64,000 nt of DNA from Streptococcus sciuri (GTDB lineage: Bacteria > Bacillota > Bacilli > Lactobacillales > Streptococcaceae), in NCBI RefSeq assembly GCF_024814375.1, contig NZ_JANUXX010000001.1, positions 310,001-374,000 on the forward strand, given 5' to 3'. The translations under genes and the position numbers were made by a program. Position 1 is the first letter of the stretch. Each line of letters starts with the position of its first letter. A model generated the notes under the pieces. It was not told where the DNA came from. It worked only from the letters and a program-made list of their open reading frames with translations, and did no database searches. This document shows positions 8,007 to 18,763 of the stretch, one piece after another.

Positions 8007-8108
8007 ACTTGTCTTTATATTATAATCAGCGTAGACTAATGAAATAACCTTTTTCAACTAATCAAGTAGCTAAAATTCTAAATAATAAAGGTTACTTAAA
8101 AACAAAAA

Positions 8109-8130
8109 AAACGTTGTAAAATCAACGTTT
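8109..8130 (-). terminator. Terminator of the pfkA-pyk operon
   Basis: AAACGTTG / CAACGTTT stem with a six-base loop, 16 bases after the pyk stop. On the minus strand it is followed by a long T-rich tract, the classic intrinsic form. Confidence 0.8.
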
Positions 8131-8146
8131 TTTTTGTTTCATTGTT

Positions 8147-9649
8147 TTATTTAACTGTGCGAATACGCATTGTGTTAGTACCGCCTGAACCAACTGGAAC
8201 ACCAGCTACGATAACAATATTATCTCCAGATTGCACCAAACCTGTCTGAAGAGCTACACGTTCAGCTACTTCAAACATATCATCAGTTGAAGAAGGCTTT
8301 TCAGTCACCACTGGGATAACCCCCCAGTTAAGCATCAATGAACGTTGTGTCAATTCATCAAACGTAACAGCTAGGATGTCTGTATCAGGACGATATTTTG
8401 AAATCAAGCGAGCGGTATTTCCTGATTCTGTCAAGGCAACAACCAATTTGATATCCATTGAATTCGTTGCATCTTTGACAGCTGAAGCAACTACCTCAGT
8501 CTTAGTTGTACGACTGAATTTAGTTGAATCAAGACGACCATATTCATTAAGAAGTGTTTGAGCATTTTTATCAATAGTTGCCATTGTTGTTACTGACTCA
8601 AGTGGGTATTTACCGTTTGCAGATTCACCTGATAGCATCGTTGCGTCAGTACCATCGATAACAGCGTTAAAGACATCAGAGACTTCTGAACGAGTTGCAC
8701 GTGGTTTATCGGTCATTGTTTCAAGCATATTTGTTGCTGTGATAACAACCTTACCTGCAGCATTGACTTTATCAATAATAATTTTTTGATAAACTGGAAC
8801 CATTTCAAACGGTACTTCAATACCCATATCACCACGAGCAATCATGATACCATCAGCTGCTTCGATGATTTCATCAAGGTTATCAATACCTTGTTGGTTT
8901 TCGATTTTAGCAAATAATTTTACGTGTCCGTTACCGGTTTCTTCACAGATAGCACGAACCTCATTGACATCTTTAGCTGTACGAACAAATGAAATAGCGA
9001 TAAAGTTCAAACCTTTTTCAAGACCAAAACGAATGTCCGCATTATCACGATCAGCAAGTGCAGGGAATGGAATTTTAGTATTAGGAATATTAACACCCTT
9101 TTGTTTAGCGATAATACCGTCGTTTTGCACCTCAACTACAAATTCACGAGTAGCAGTATCTTTTGAAAGAACTGTAAGACCAAGCTTTCCATCGTCAACA
9201 AGGATAGTTTGTCCTTCTGCCACATCGTCAAAAATATCAAGACCACCAGCAACATTCAAAGCAATAACATCTCTAGTTGATTTGATACCTTGTTTTGTTG
9301 CAACACGAAGTTTATCACCTGTCTTGTAAGAGTATTCTTTGGCATCACCCTCAAACAACTCTGTACGCATTTCAGGTCCCTTGGTGTCTAGCAAATAACC
9401 AACACGTTTTCCAGCGATTTCTTCAGCACGTCGTACAGTTGCCATACGTTCGCCCTGCTCAGCGTGATCACCATGTGAGAAATTAAAACGGAAAGCGTTA
9501 GCCCCTGCTTCAATCAACTTAGCGATATTTTGTGCTGAAGCTTCAACATCCAATTTTTCACCCCAGTAACCATCTTCGCCGAATTTTTTCCCACCGCGAA
9601 ATTCTACCGCAGGACCAAGTGTTGCAACAATTTTTACACGTTTATTCAT
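8147..9649 (-). CDS. pyk: Pyruvate kinase
   Basis: 500 aa, full length. Catalyses phosphoenolpyruvate plus ADP to pyruvate plus ATP, the last step of glycolysis. Seen: the substrate/metal segments FRFNFSHGDH, LFAKIENQQGIDN and IMIARGDMGIEVP, and the ATNMLETM-KPRATRSEVSDV signature in the barrel; a C-terminal allosteric domain follows. GGGAG lies about 11 bases before the ATG. It sits 60 bases after pfkA and shares its transcript, the usual streptococcal pairing. Confidence 0.97.
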   Translation of the reverse strand: MNKRVKIVATLGPAVEFRGGKKFGEDGYWGEKLDVEASAQNIAKLIEAGANAFRFNFSHGDHAEQGERMATVRRAEEIAGKRVGYLLDTKGPEMRTELFEGDAKEYSYKTGDKLRVATKQGIKSTRDVIALNVAGGLDIFDDVAEGQTILVDDGKLGLTVLSKDTATREFVVEVQNDGIIAKQKGVNIPNTKIPFPALADRDNADIRFGLEKGLNFIAISFVRTAKDVNEVRAICEETGNGHVKLFAKIENQQGIDNLDEIIEAADGIMIARGDMGIEVPFEMVPVYQKIIIDKVNAAGKVVITATNMLETMTDKPRATRSEVSDVFNAVIDGTDATMLSGESANGKYPLESVTTMATIDKNAQTLLNEYGRLDSTKFSRTTKTEVVASAVKDATNSMDIKLVVALTESGNTARLISKYRPDTDILAVTFDELTQRSLMLNWGVIPVVTEKPSSTDDMFEVAERVALQTGLVQSGDNIVIVAGVPVGSGGTNTMRIRTVK

Positions 9650-9709
9650 GATAAATATGAACTCCCTCTATTATGTGTTATTTAATAACGTATGTAAGAT
9701 AGTAATGTT

Positions 9710-10804
<1,095 letters not shown>

Positions 10805-13800
10805 TTATCGAAAAACCGTTTTCAAGACAAATTCATGCAACTCTTCTTCCAAAGAAAACGTTTTTTCAACCATGTGATGTTGACTCCTCAATGTCTCTTT
10901 ACTCTCTTGGTAATGAATGATTACAGGAATATTACCAGGATATTTTTTTAAAATATCTGCAATCGTCTGATCATAATCATGATTTTCAAGTAAAATCCAC
11001 AGATGCTCATTTATCACTTCTTCTGCTATTTCTAATAGCATTTGCAAACGATTATTGCGTTCGTTGATTTTACCTGTGAGATAGTAGTAACCTCCTTCAT
11101 GTAAATGTTCTTTATATTTGGTATAGACTTCTGGAAAAACAGTGACATCTAACTTTTTATTTGTATCTGTCACGCTTAAAAATGCCATTTGTTTCCCAGT
11201 TGACTTGGTACGAATAATCTTAATGCGCTCAATTTGAACAAGAATAGTTGCTCGAGCGGTTATCTCTAAATACGATAAATCCGTATAGGAATGTATAGCT
11301 TGTTTGGCTAAAACTTTTAGTGGATGTGGGCTGATACCCACTCCTAAAATCTTTTGCTCCAGCTGATATTTCTCAGCAACAGTATAGTCTTCACTGTCTT
11401 GCCAATTATAGGAAGATTCTGCAAAAAGACTTCCTAGTTGATTGACAAAAACAAGTAGACTGTCTAGGTTATTCCAAACTTTTTTGCGATTTGATTCAAA
11501 ACTATCAAACAAACCAATGGCCACAAGAGGCTCAATCAACTCTTTTTTGCGGAAACGCTCAGGTAAACGAATAAGAAAATCTTCAATACTCTTAAAAGAG
11601 CGATTGTCATGAATCCAATCAGCTAATTCTCTTGGAAAACCTTTAATATTAACTAAGCCTAAGGAAATTTTCTTATCCTTAACTTCGTCTCTGTAAGGGA
11701 TAGTATTAATAGATAACGTAACCAATTGATAGCCTGCTTCTAGAGCATCTGTGATGTAATCTGTATTTGAATCATTCAACATGACACTATAAAAAGCATC
11801 TGGATAATGAACTTTGAAATAAGCAATCTGAAAAGCAAGAGCACAGTACGCATAAGCATGACTACGATTAAAACCATAACCTGCAAATTTAGCCATACGT
11901 TCAAAAATCTGCTCTGCCGCTTCACGTCGATGTCCAAAAGCTACAGCTCCTTTGATGAAATCGTCACTCATTTTCTGCATCTCATCTGCTTTTTTCTTGG
12001 ACATAGCCCTACGCAACAAATCAGCTTTACCTAATGTAAAACCTGCATAGACTTGAGCAATTTGCATAACCTGTTCTTGATAAAGCATAATACCATACGT
12101 TGGCTCTAAGATAGAAGCAATAGCAGGATCAAGAAGGTCTACTTTTTCCCGTTTGAAGCGTCTATTGATAAAATTATCAATATAATCACTAGCGCCAGGG
12201 CGATTTAGACTTGTCGTTGCGACAATATCCTCAAAACAATTTGGTTTTACACGCTTTAAAAGACTGATAGCACCCGCCTGTTCAAATTGAAAAATACCTT
12301 TCGTTCGACCGCTGGCAAATAACGTTAATGTCTCTTTGTCTTCTAGGTCAATGCTGGCAATATCAATAGTCACACCGTAATCAGCTAGAACCTTTTCCTT
12401 CATTTTTTGGACAAAGGTCAAATTACGTAATCCCAAAAAGTCCATCTTGAGTAGACCATTTGCCTCAACGGCACCAGCATCGTACTGCGTAATCATCATA
12501 TCATCACCACTCTTGAGCGGAATATGATCGGTCAGGTCGTCATCGATCATCACCACACCAGCGGCGTGAATGGAAGTCTGACGAGGATTACCTTCGATGC
12601 GCTTTGCAATCTCAAAAGCTTTTTTATATTCTGGACGCTTAGTGATTAGTTGGCGAAAGGAAAGATTTCTTCCGTAAACGGTACTCAGAGTATCTCGAAA
12701 ACCTATTTTTCGAGTGAGGTTGGTCAAATCATACTCAGGCATCCCAAAACGTTTAAACACATCACGAATAGCTTGCTTTGCACCAAATGTTGAAAAAGTG
12801 ACAATTTGTGCTGTATGATTGCTCCCATAGCGTTCACGAACATAGTGAAGAAATTGACCACGGTAAATATCTGGTAAATCAATATCAATATCAGGCATAC
12901 TGAAACGTTCTTCATTTAAGAAACGTTCAAAAAGCAACTTATTTCTAATAGGATCAACGCCTGTAATATCTAGAGCATAGGCGACCAAACTGCCAGCTGC
13001 AGATCCACGCCCCATTCCCATATAATAACCACGACTACGACCAAAGCGCAATAAATCCCAGACAATCAAAAAATAATCATCAAATCCCATGCGGTGGATA
13101 ATAGCTAACTCGTTGTAAAGGCGGTCTTGATATGATTTTGTCCAAAGGTTTTTCTTTTTGAGTCCTTCCTCTGTCCTCTGGCGCAACTCTCTGCTCGCAG
13201 GCACTTGCGGATTAAATATAGGCAGTTTCAATTGATTATCAAAAGTATAGTTGATGTTTTTCACAAGACTCTCTAAGTTCGTGAGTGCTTGCGGATGTGA
13301 ACTTAGAAACATCTCTTCGACCACATGAATAGGTAAAAACAATTCTTCTTGAGTAATAGTGGGTATTTCTCGAAGCGAAACATTAGCCTTTATTGCACGA
13401 AGTACTTGCAAACTTTCACGGTCACTGCTAGCAAAATAACGAACAGTCATCACAGCAATGGTGGGTCTATCATAAACTTTTTGGGGCGACTTAGGCGACA
13501 CTCCCCAAAAAAAGTCAACCCCTAATTCTAATCCTTCCAAATCCTCTTGATAAGGTACAACCACCGCCAATCCCACTTGATACTCTATAATATCCTGACT
13601 TTTCACACCAGTAGTCATTGCTTTTGTAGCTAACTTCATCAAATGACGATAACCCACACTATCAAGCGCTATCAACTGAACTCTAATCTCTATTTTATCC
13701 AGTTTTAACTTTAATTCAGCACCAATTACCGGTTTTAACCCCGCTTTTTGTACCTTTTTGGCAAAATGATAGGCAGCATACATATTGTCATCCATGATAC

Positions 13801-13906
13801 CAATCATTTGATAACCAAGCTCTTTTGCTCTTGAAATATAATGGTCAAGATCTATCAAACTATCCATAAAGGAGTAAACAGTTTTTGTATTTAGCTGCGC
13901 AAACAT
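10805..13906 (-). CDS. dnaE: DNA polymerase III alpha subunit DnaE
   Basis: 1033 aa from the ATG at 13904-13906, which has TTGGAGGTC upstream; the TTG four codons earlier overlaps that ribosome site. Replicative polymerase that works alongside PolC in low-GC Gram-positive bacteria. Seen: N-terminal PHP domain (about 1-200), the polymerase core with the catalytic acidic motif PDIDIDLPD, the helix-hairpin-helix region, and a C-terminal OB fold (ATILVQIERIKIIRTKSTG). It stands 80 bases upstream of pfkA, a common streptococcal arrangement, and is divergent from the GntR gene. Confidence 0.95.
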   Translation of the reverse strand: MFAQLNTKTVYSFMDSLIDLDHYISRAKELGYQMIGIMDDNMYAAYHFAKKVQKAGLKPVIGAELKLKLDKIEIRVQLIALDSVGYRHLMKLATKAMTTGVKSQDIIEYQVGLAVVVPYQEDLEGLELGVDFFWGVSPKSPQKVYDRPTIAVMTVRYFASSDRESLQVLRAIKANVSLREIPTITQEELFLPIHVVEEMFLSSHPQALTNLESLVKNINYTFDNQLKLPIFNPQVPASRELRQRTEEGLKKKNLWTKSYQDRLYNELAIIHRMGFDDYFLIVWDLLRFGRSRGYYMGMGRGSAAGSLVAYALDITGVDPIRNKLLFERFLNEERFSMPDIDIDLPDIYRGQFLHYVRERYGSNHTAQIVTFSTFGAKQAIRDVFKRFGMPEYDLTNLTRKIGFRDTLSTVYGRNLSFRQLITKRPEYKKAFEIAKRIEGNPRQTSIHAAGVVMIDDDLTDHIPLKSGDDMMITQYDAGAVEANGLLKMDFLGLRNLTFVQKMKEKVLADYGVTIDIASIDLEDKETLTLFASGRTKGIFQFEQAGAISLLKRVKPNCFEDIVATTSLNRPGASDYIDNFINRRFKREKVDLLDPAIASILEPTYGIMLYQEQVMQIAQVYAGFTLGKADLLRRAMSKKKADEMQKMSDDFIKGAVAFGHRREAAEQIFERMAKFAGYGFNRSHAYAYCALAFQIAYFKVHYPDAFYSVMLNDSNTDYITDALEAGYQLVTLSINTIPYRDEVKDKKISLGLVNIKGFPRELADWIHDNRSFKSIEDFLIRLPERFRKKELIEPLVAIGLFDSFESNRKKVWNNLDSLLVFVNQLGSLFAESSYNWQDSEDYTVAEKYQLEQKILGVGISPHPLKVLAKQAIHSYTDLSYLEITARATILVQIERIKIIRTKSTGKQMAFLSVTDTNKKLDVTVFPEVYTKYKEHLHEGGYYYLTGKINERNNRLQMLLEIAEEVINEHLWILLENHDYDQTIADILKKYPGNIPVIIHYQESKETLRSQHHMVEKTFSLEEELHEFVLKTVFR

Positions 13907-13990
13907 GACGACCTCCAAAACATAATGCTTTTTCTTTTACTATTATACTAAATTTTGTACTCACTTAAAACTTTAATCATGTGTAAAGTC

Positions 13991-14019
13991 TTGACTTTTT
14001 AGTTAGACTATTGTATTAT
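13991..14019 (+). promoter_or_regulatory. Promoter of the GntR/ABC operon
   Basis: TTGACT at 13991-13996 and TATTAT at 14014-14019 with a 17-bp spacer. On the opposite strand a TATAAT at 13942-13947 probably serves dnaE, so the 180-bp intergenic region is a divergent promoter region. Confidence 0.55.
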
Positions 14020-14088
14020 AAAAATATAACATAAATTACAAAGCTTTTTCGCTATCTTATTCAATTATTAAAAAAGGAGTGTCCTTTT

Positions 14089-14457
14089 ATGGCTTGGACT
14101 TTTGATGAAAAGTTACCAATCTATGCACAGATTGCTCAACATATCAAGCTTAAAATTATTAGTCAAGATATCCAGATTGGTGAAAAATTACCAACTGTTC
14201 GTGATTATGCTCAAGAAGCTGGTGTCAATCCTAATACCATGCAACGAGCTTTTACAGAATTAGAGCGCGAGGGGTTGGTCTACTCAAAACGCACATCAGG
14301 GCGTTTTGTAACAGATGATGAAGCATTGATTGCAAACATCCGTAAAGAAGTTGCAACAACGGAACTAGAACAGTTTGTCAAAAAAATGATCAATATTGGT
14401 TTTGAACAAAGCGATATTGTTCCCATTCTAGAGGATTACATCAAGGGAGAAAAATGA
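14089..14457 (+). CDS. GntR family regulator, YtrA subfamily
   Basis: 122 aa. Seen: a winged helix-turn-helix N-terminus (PIYAQIAQHIK, GEKLPTVRDYAQEAGVNPNTM, LEREGLVYSKRTSGRFV) and a short C-terminal helical part with no large ligand domain, the YtrA plan. Known: YtrA-type regulators usually repress the ABC transporter operon in which they lie, often in response to cell-envelope stress or peptide antibiotics. AAAAGGAG precedes the ATG. The ABC ATPase gene starts one base after the stop codon. Confidence 0.88.
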   Translation: MAWTFDEKLPIYAQIAQHIKLKIISQDIQIGEKLPTVRDYAQEAGVNPNTMQRAFTELEREGLVYSKRTSGRFVTDDEALIANIRKEVATTELEQFVKKMINIGFEQSDIVPILEDYIKGEK

Positions 14458-14458
14458 G

Positions 14459-15157
14459 ATGACAGATATTTTACAAGTGCATCGCATCACTAAAAACTAT
14501 GGAAAACAAACTGCTTTAGAGGATGTTACGCTAAACTTACCAAGTGGAAAAATCATCGGATTATTAGGTCCAAACGGTAGTGGTAAAACAACACTTATTA
14601 AGCTCATCAATGGGCTTTTAAAGCCGACGAGAGGTGAGTTGGTTATTGACGGATATAAACCATCTGTTGCAACAAAAAAGATCGTTTCTTATCTGCCTGA
14701 TACGACCTATCTGAATGATAATATGAAAATTAAAAATATCTTCGCTTACTTTGAAGATTTCTATGAGGACTTTGATTTGGAACGTGCAGAACGTCTCTGT
14801 AAGGATCTTGGCTTGGATTTGAACGAGCGCTTAAGAAATCTCTCCAAGGGCAATAAAGAAAAAGTACAACTCATTGTCGTGATGAGTCGCAATGCTAAAC
14901 TTTATGTCTTGGACGAACCAATCGGTGGAGTCGATCCTGCAGCACGCGATTATATCCTAAAGACCATCATTAATAACTACTCCGAGGATGCATCCGTCAT
15001 CATATCAACGCACCTTATCGCAGATATTGAGTCAATTCTAGACGAAGTCATCTTTTTAAAAAATGGTCATATCGTCTTAAATGGTAATGCAGATGACTTG
15101 CGTGAAGAATATGGCAAATCCATTGATCGCATCTTTCGCGATACCTTTAAGGCTTAG
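14459..15157 (+). CDS. ABC transporter ATP-binding protein
   Basis: 232 aa. Seen: Walker A GPNGSGKTTLIK, a signature sequence variant LSKGNKEKV in place of LSGGQ, Walker B LYVLDEPIGGVDP, and the switch histidine in ISTHLIADIE. Cytoplasmic ATPase half of an exporter with the following membrane gene. Association with a YtrA-type repressor suggests antibiotic or envelope-stress export, but the substrate cannot be read from sequence. Confidence 0.9.
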   Translation: MTDILQVHRITKNYGKQTALEDVTLNLPSGKIIGLLGPNGSGKTTLIKLINGLLKPTRGELVIDGYKPSVATKKIVSYLPDTTYLNDNMKIKNIFAYFEDFYEDFDLERAERLCKDLGLDLNERLRNLSKGNKEKVQLIVVMSRNAKLYVLDEPIGGVDPAARDYILKTIINNYSEDASVIISTHLIADIESILDEVIFLKNGHIVLNGNADDLREEYGKSIDRIFRDTFKA

Positions 15158-15166
15158 GAGGTTATT

Positions 15167-15970
15167 ATGTTTGGAAAACTAATTAAATATGAATTGAAAT
15201 CTATCAGAAAGTGGTATCTGACCGTTAACCTAGCACTTATTGCTGTTGCACTTATCATTGGGATTTTTCTAAGACAATCAGCGAGCAAACTCTCAGATAA
15301 TGGAAGTTTAGCGTTTTCTAGTGGCACTTCTACTATCACAAATATTATCACAGGCATGTCGATGCTTGGCTTTGGATTTCTAATTGCAGTATCTGTTATC
15401 GGAACACTTGTCATTATCATCAAACGCTTTTATACAAACATCTTTGGACGTGAAGGTTATCTCACATTAACCTTGCCTGTGTCTGTCCATCAAATAATCT
15501 TTAGTAAATGGCTTTCAGCTATGATTCTTGAATTTATCAGCTTTACTGTGATTATCATTGCACTTTTATGTATTCTTACACCTATCACTGGGATAGGGCA
15601 GCTTTTAACCATTTTACCAACCATTGGAAAGTTAGTAGCATCCTCAACAGGTATCCTTACCATTTGTTATTTCTTTGTTGCCTTTATTTCTTCTATTATC
15701 TTCTATTACCTAGCTATAGCCATTGGTCAGCTCTTTCGAAATCATCGTATTGTCATAGCAATCATCACCTATGCACTTATCGCTTTCCTCAATAATATAG
15801 TAGGAGCATGGGTACATTTAGATTCTACAAATTTATTTATCAATAATGGTCATAGCGGAACTATCAACAGCCATTATCTCCTCTTTGCTATGGGTTATAA
15901 TATCATCGGAGCTATCATCGCTTATCTCTTAACCCATTATATTATTCAAACAAAACTAAATATCCAATAA
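15167..15970 (+). CDS. ABC transporter membrane subunit
   Basis: 267 aa with about six membrane spans: one near residues 19-37, then several from about residue 60 to the C-terminus. It has no periplasmic-type signal peptide. A good AGGAGG lies just before it, nine bases after the ATPase gene. It is the membrane partner of the preceding ATPase. Similar permeases in GntR-YtrA operons are poorly characterised. Confidence 0.82.
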   Translation: MFGKLIKYELKSIRKWYLTVNLALIAVALIIGIFLRQSASKLSDNGSLAFSSGTSTITNIITGMSMLGFGFLIAVSVIGTLVIIIKRFYTNIFGREGYLTLTLPVSVHQIIFSKWLSAMILEFISFTVIIIALLCILTPITGIGQLLTILPTIGKLVASSTGILTICYFFVAFISSIIFYYLAIAIGQLFRNHRIVIAIITYALIAFLNNIVGAWVHLDSTNLFINNGHSGTINSHYLLFAMGYNIIGAIIAYLLTHYIIQTKLNIQ

Positions 15971-15972
15971 TC

Positions 15973-16001
15973 AAAAAACCTTAGTTAAACTAAGGTTTTT
16001 T
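15973..16001. terminator. Bidirectional terminator
   Basis: AAAAAACCTTAG / CTAAGGTTTTTT stem with a five-base loop between convergent genes. T-runs occur on both sides, so it can serve the ABC operon and the DUF2130 gene. Confidence 0.8.
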
Positions 16002-16024
16002 GCATTCCACAAATCTCACTTTTT

Positions 16025-17386
16025 CTACTTTCCTTTCAGCTCTTCAAATTTTGCTCGCATCGTTGGATTTTTACGAGTCAGCTTTTTCACAGAAACATCT
16101 TCTAATTTATTATTAGCTAGACGTAACTGATTCTCAGAAGTTGTCAGAGCAGCTTTAACTGCTTCCATTCGTTTGATTGCTTTGTCAATTTCATCAATAG
16201 CTTTTTGGAAATTTTTGCTGGCCGAATTGTAATTTTTGGCAAAAGCTGTCTTGAAAATATCTAAATTTTCTTCAAAGTGTGTAATATCAATATTTTGTTC
16301 ACGCACCAACTCTAATTCTTGTTTGTACTTCAAAGCATTCAAAGCAGCATTACGCAAAATTCCAATGAGTTGAATAAAAAATTGCGGACGGACGACATAC
16401 ATCTTATCATACTTGTGACTGACATCAACAATGCCGATATTGTAGTAGTCATTATCTGGCTCAAGCATAGTTACAAGAACAGCATATTCACAGTTTTTTT
16501 CTAGACGATCTTTGTCAAGTTCCTTGAAAAAATCTTCATTTTTATGCTTTTTTTGTGTATTGTCTGCTTCGTTTTTCATCTCAAACATAATAGATAGTAT
16601 CTCAACATCATTCTCATCTTTTTCACGATAGATAAAATCCCCTTTTGAACCTCGACTAGATATTTGATTATCTTTTTCAAAATAAGCATTGGGAAAAGCA
16701 ATCTGACGAACCTTGTTAAATTCTGTTTCTGCATAAATTTCTAAGCTCTCACCAATCGCTTTAGTTGACTGTTGTGCTTTGAAATTTTTATAAAATGCCA
16801 CTTGTTCATTGGCTGCTTTTAGTTGAGCTTCATACTCCATTTTAATTTCTGACAATGATAAGGCTTGCTCTTTTTCTTGTAACTGAAGTTGATTTTTAAG
16901 AACATCTCTTTCTTTTTCAATAGAACTAACAGAGACCTGCAATTTATTTTCTTGCTCTAAGCGCCACGTTGTAAGTCTTGCTTCCATCTCTTTTATCTCG
17001 GCATCCTTTTTAGCAAGTTGTTCTGATAAGTGTTGCTCATTATCTTTGACAATCAGCTTTTTTTCAGCATCAAACTGCTGAATTTTGAAATTCAAGTTCA
17101 TAATCTCTTGATTTTTGCCAGATAAAATCTGCTCCAATTTAATTTCTTGTTGATTTTCTAAAGTGGTGAGTTTGTGTTCGAGATGTTCAATAACTTTATC
17201 CTTTTGATAAAGACTTTCTTGTAACTGATTTTTAGCCTTTTCTTCTAAAAGAGCTGACTCACGCTCTAAGCGTTCGTGCAATTCCTTTTCAAAAGACTCA
17301 CTGCGCACCTGTGCTAGTAACTGACTATATTCAGATTCATTAATGGTGAAAACCGTACCACAATGTGGGCAACTAATAGTGTTCAT
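16025..17386 (-). CDS. DUF2130 domain protein with coiled coil
   Basis: 453 aa. Seen: a short zinc-ribbon-like start (CPHCGTVF, one CxxC pair), a long charged coiled coil at about residues 20-200, and a C-terminal domain typical of DUF2130. That domain includes ESLEIYAETEFNKVRQIAFP, the acidic/lysine stretch IMFEMKNEADNTQKKHKN and KDRLEKNCEYAVLV. The E-x-K pattern is reminiscent of restriction-endonuclease-like folds, which is an inference. Cellular role not established. AAAGGAGATAAT precedes the ATG. Confidence 0.8.
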   Translation of the reverse strand: MNTISCPHCGTVFTINESEYSQLLAQVRSESFEKELHERLERESALLEEKAKNQLQESLYQKDKVIEHLEHKLTTLENQQEIKLEQILSGKNQEIMNLNFKIQQFDAEKKLIVKDNEQHLSEQLAKKDAEIKEMEARLTTWRLEQENKLQVSVSSIEKERDVLKNQLQLQEKEQALSLSEIKMEYEAQLKAANEQVAFYKNFKAQQSTKAIGESLEIYAETEFNKVRQIAFPNAYFEKDNQISSRGSKGDFIYREKDENDVEILSIMFEMKNEADNTQKKHKNEDFFKELDKDRLEKNCEYAVLVTMLEPDNDYYNIGIVDVSHKYDKMYVVRPQFFIQLIGILRNAALNALKYKQELELVREQNIDITHFEENLDIFKTAFAKNYNSASKNFQKAIDEIDKAIKRMEAVKAALTTSENQLRLANNKLEDVSVKKLTRKNPTMRAKFEELKGK

Positions 17387-17410
17387 ATTATCTCCTTTTA
17401 TCTATACTAT

Positions 17411-17436
17411 AAAAAAGAAACGAGATAGACTCGTTT
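17411..17436 (-). terminator. Terminator after folE
   Basis: AAACGAG / CTCGTTT stem with a five-base loop just after the folE stop. It is followed on the minus strand by a T-rich run. It lies only 24 bases from the DUF2130 start, so readthrough may drive that gene. Confidence 0.55.
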
Positions 17437-17442
17437 ATTACT

Positions 17443-18006
17443 TCACTCTAATTTCAACAGTGACAATAATTCTTGGCGTAATTGAGCATCTTTTCGATAA
17501 CACCCACGACTTGTCGTTGTTATTGTCTTACTACCTGGTTTTTTGATACCTCGCATAGTCATACACATATGCTCTGCCTCAACAAAAACATAAACTCCTT
17601 GTGGTTTTAATGCCTGCTCAATACCATCTGCAATCTCAGTTGTTAAGCGCTCCTGTACTTGAGGTCGTTTGCTCACTACTTCAACACAGCGCGCTAACTT
17701 GCTTAAACCTGTCACCTGCCCATCGCTATTTGGTAAGTAAGCGATGTGCACTTTCCCATAAAAAGGGACTAGGTGATGTTCACACATAGAGTAAAAAGGA
17801 ATATTGCGCACAATGACCGCCTCGCCATTTCCTTCATTAAAGACAGCTGTAAATTCACTCTTAGGATTTTTACCAAGTCCTTGCCACATTTCTTGGTACA
17901 TACGTACTACACGAGATGGTGTCTCTCTTAGACCCTCACGATTTGGATTTTCTCCTAAGGCTTCAAGAAGTTGATAAACCGCCATCTCTGCCTTTTCTAA
18001 GTCCAT
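17443..18006 (-). CDS. folE: GTP cyclohydrolase I
   Basis: 187 aa, FolE1 length. Converts GTP to dihydroneopterin triphosphate, the first step of tetrahydrofolate synthesis. Seen: zinc ligands in [18 protein letters not shown] and in [11 protein letters not shown], with the [13 protein letters not shown] end. In many streptococci folE lies in a folC-folE-folP-folB-folK cluster; here it stands alone with its own terminator. Confidence 0.95.
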   Translation of the reverse strand: MDLEKAEMAVYQLLEALGENPNREGLRETPSRVVRMYQEMWQGLGKNPKSEFTAVFNEGNGEAVIVRNIPFYSMCEHHLVPFYGKVHIAYLPNSDGQVTGLSKLARCVEVVSKRPQVQERLTTEIADGIEQALKPQGVYVFVEAEHMCMTMRGIKKPGSKTITTTSRGCYRKDAQLRQELLSLLKLE

Positions 18007-18090
18007 AACAACCTGCTTTCTAAATCATATCTATACTTTTATTCTACTACGAGTCTCTTACAATTCATTTATCTCCCTAAATATGAAAAA

Positions 18091-18660
18091 TCAGGAGAAG
18101 AGTTGATGCTCAATATCAGCTTGGATTTTGTTCCACTCTTGATTAGCCCGTACTAATTTACGCTTATAATCCGCCAAACCTTGTAGATAACGTTGCGCCA
18201 TATAGCTCTGTTTGACTGGTGGAATATTTGGTATTTTAATACCAGCTAACACTTTAGTATTTATATTCATCACAGCGTTACCGTGATCTGCTTCTTTTAG
18301 CTGACGTCTCCCATCTTCAGAATCCAAAAAGAACTTTAAATAATAGCCGTTATAATGCTCTCTGGGACGCAAAACAGTAATATTAGCGCTGGCTACCACT
18401 GGAAAATCCTGCTTTTCAAAGACTGCAACCTTGTGCTGTGTTCCCTTAGAAGCCACTAAAACATCTCCTGTTTCTAATAGGTAGCGTGAAATAGTTTTTG
18501 GATTCGCTGAAAAAGTCCGTAACCTCTCATAAGAAATACCTAATGGTGTCATATCAATCAAATTAATAACAGCAATATCTCCTGTCTCTGCTTTAGCAGG
18601 CACCGCCTTGCCTTTAAAAACATCAGCAATTTCAGACAAAAGAGAATAATCTTTGGACAT
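18091..18660 (-). CDS. Orphan HsdS-like half specificity subunit
   Basis: 189 aa. It resembles one target-recognition domain plus one helical spacer of a type I restriction specificity subunit, about half the usual length. Seen: the TRD-like start (LSEIADVFKGKAV, GDIAVINLIDM), the central LLETGDVLVASKGT and VASANITVLRP segments, INTKVLAGIKIPNIPPVKQ, and a C-terminal coiled coil (QGLADYKRKLVRANQEWNKI). No hsdM or hsdR is nearby. Known: half-subunits can dimerise to specify palindromic-type sites. Whether it partners a distant methylase is unknown. GGGGG lies before the ATG. Confidence 0.75.
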   Translation of the reverse strand: MSKDYSLLSEIADVFKGKAVPAKAETGDIAVINLIDMTPLGISYERLRTFSANPKTISRYLLETGDVLVASKGTQHKVAVFEKQDFPVVASANITVLRPREHYNGYYLKFFLDSEDGRRQLKEADHGNAVMNINTKVLAGIKIPNIPPVKQSYMAQRYLQGLADYKRKLVRANQEWNKIQADIEHQLFS

Positions 18661-18734
18661 TTAAACAATTCCCCCAAAAAATAATTCTCTTAGTATTATA
18701 ACATTATTTTAAGTTTTAATCAGCTTTGTATAAC

Positions 18735-18763
18735 AAAAAAGACTAGATATTCTTCTAGTCTTT
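18735..18763 (-). terminator. Terminator of the TMEM175-type gene
   Basis: Stem AAAGACTAGA / TCTAGTCTTT with a six-base loop overlapping the stop codon, then six T on the minus strand. Confidence 0.75.

Noticed and set aside
7815..8039. 74-codon plus-strand ORF downstream of the islet
   Set aside because: It starts inside the RelA/SpoT-like remnant in a non-matching frame and reads through the terminator stem; the conserved residues are in another frame.
8844..9329. 161-codon ORF antisense to pyk
   Set aside because: Serine/alanine-rich antisense shadow of a highly conserved gene with no ribosome site or family resemblance.
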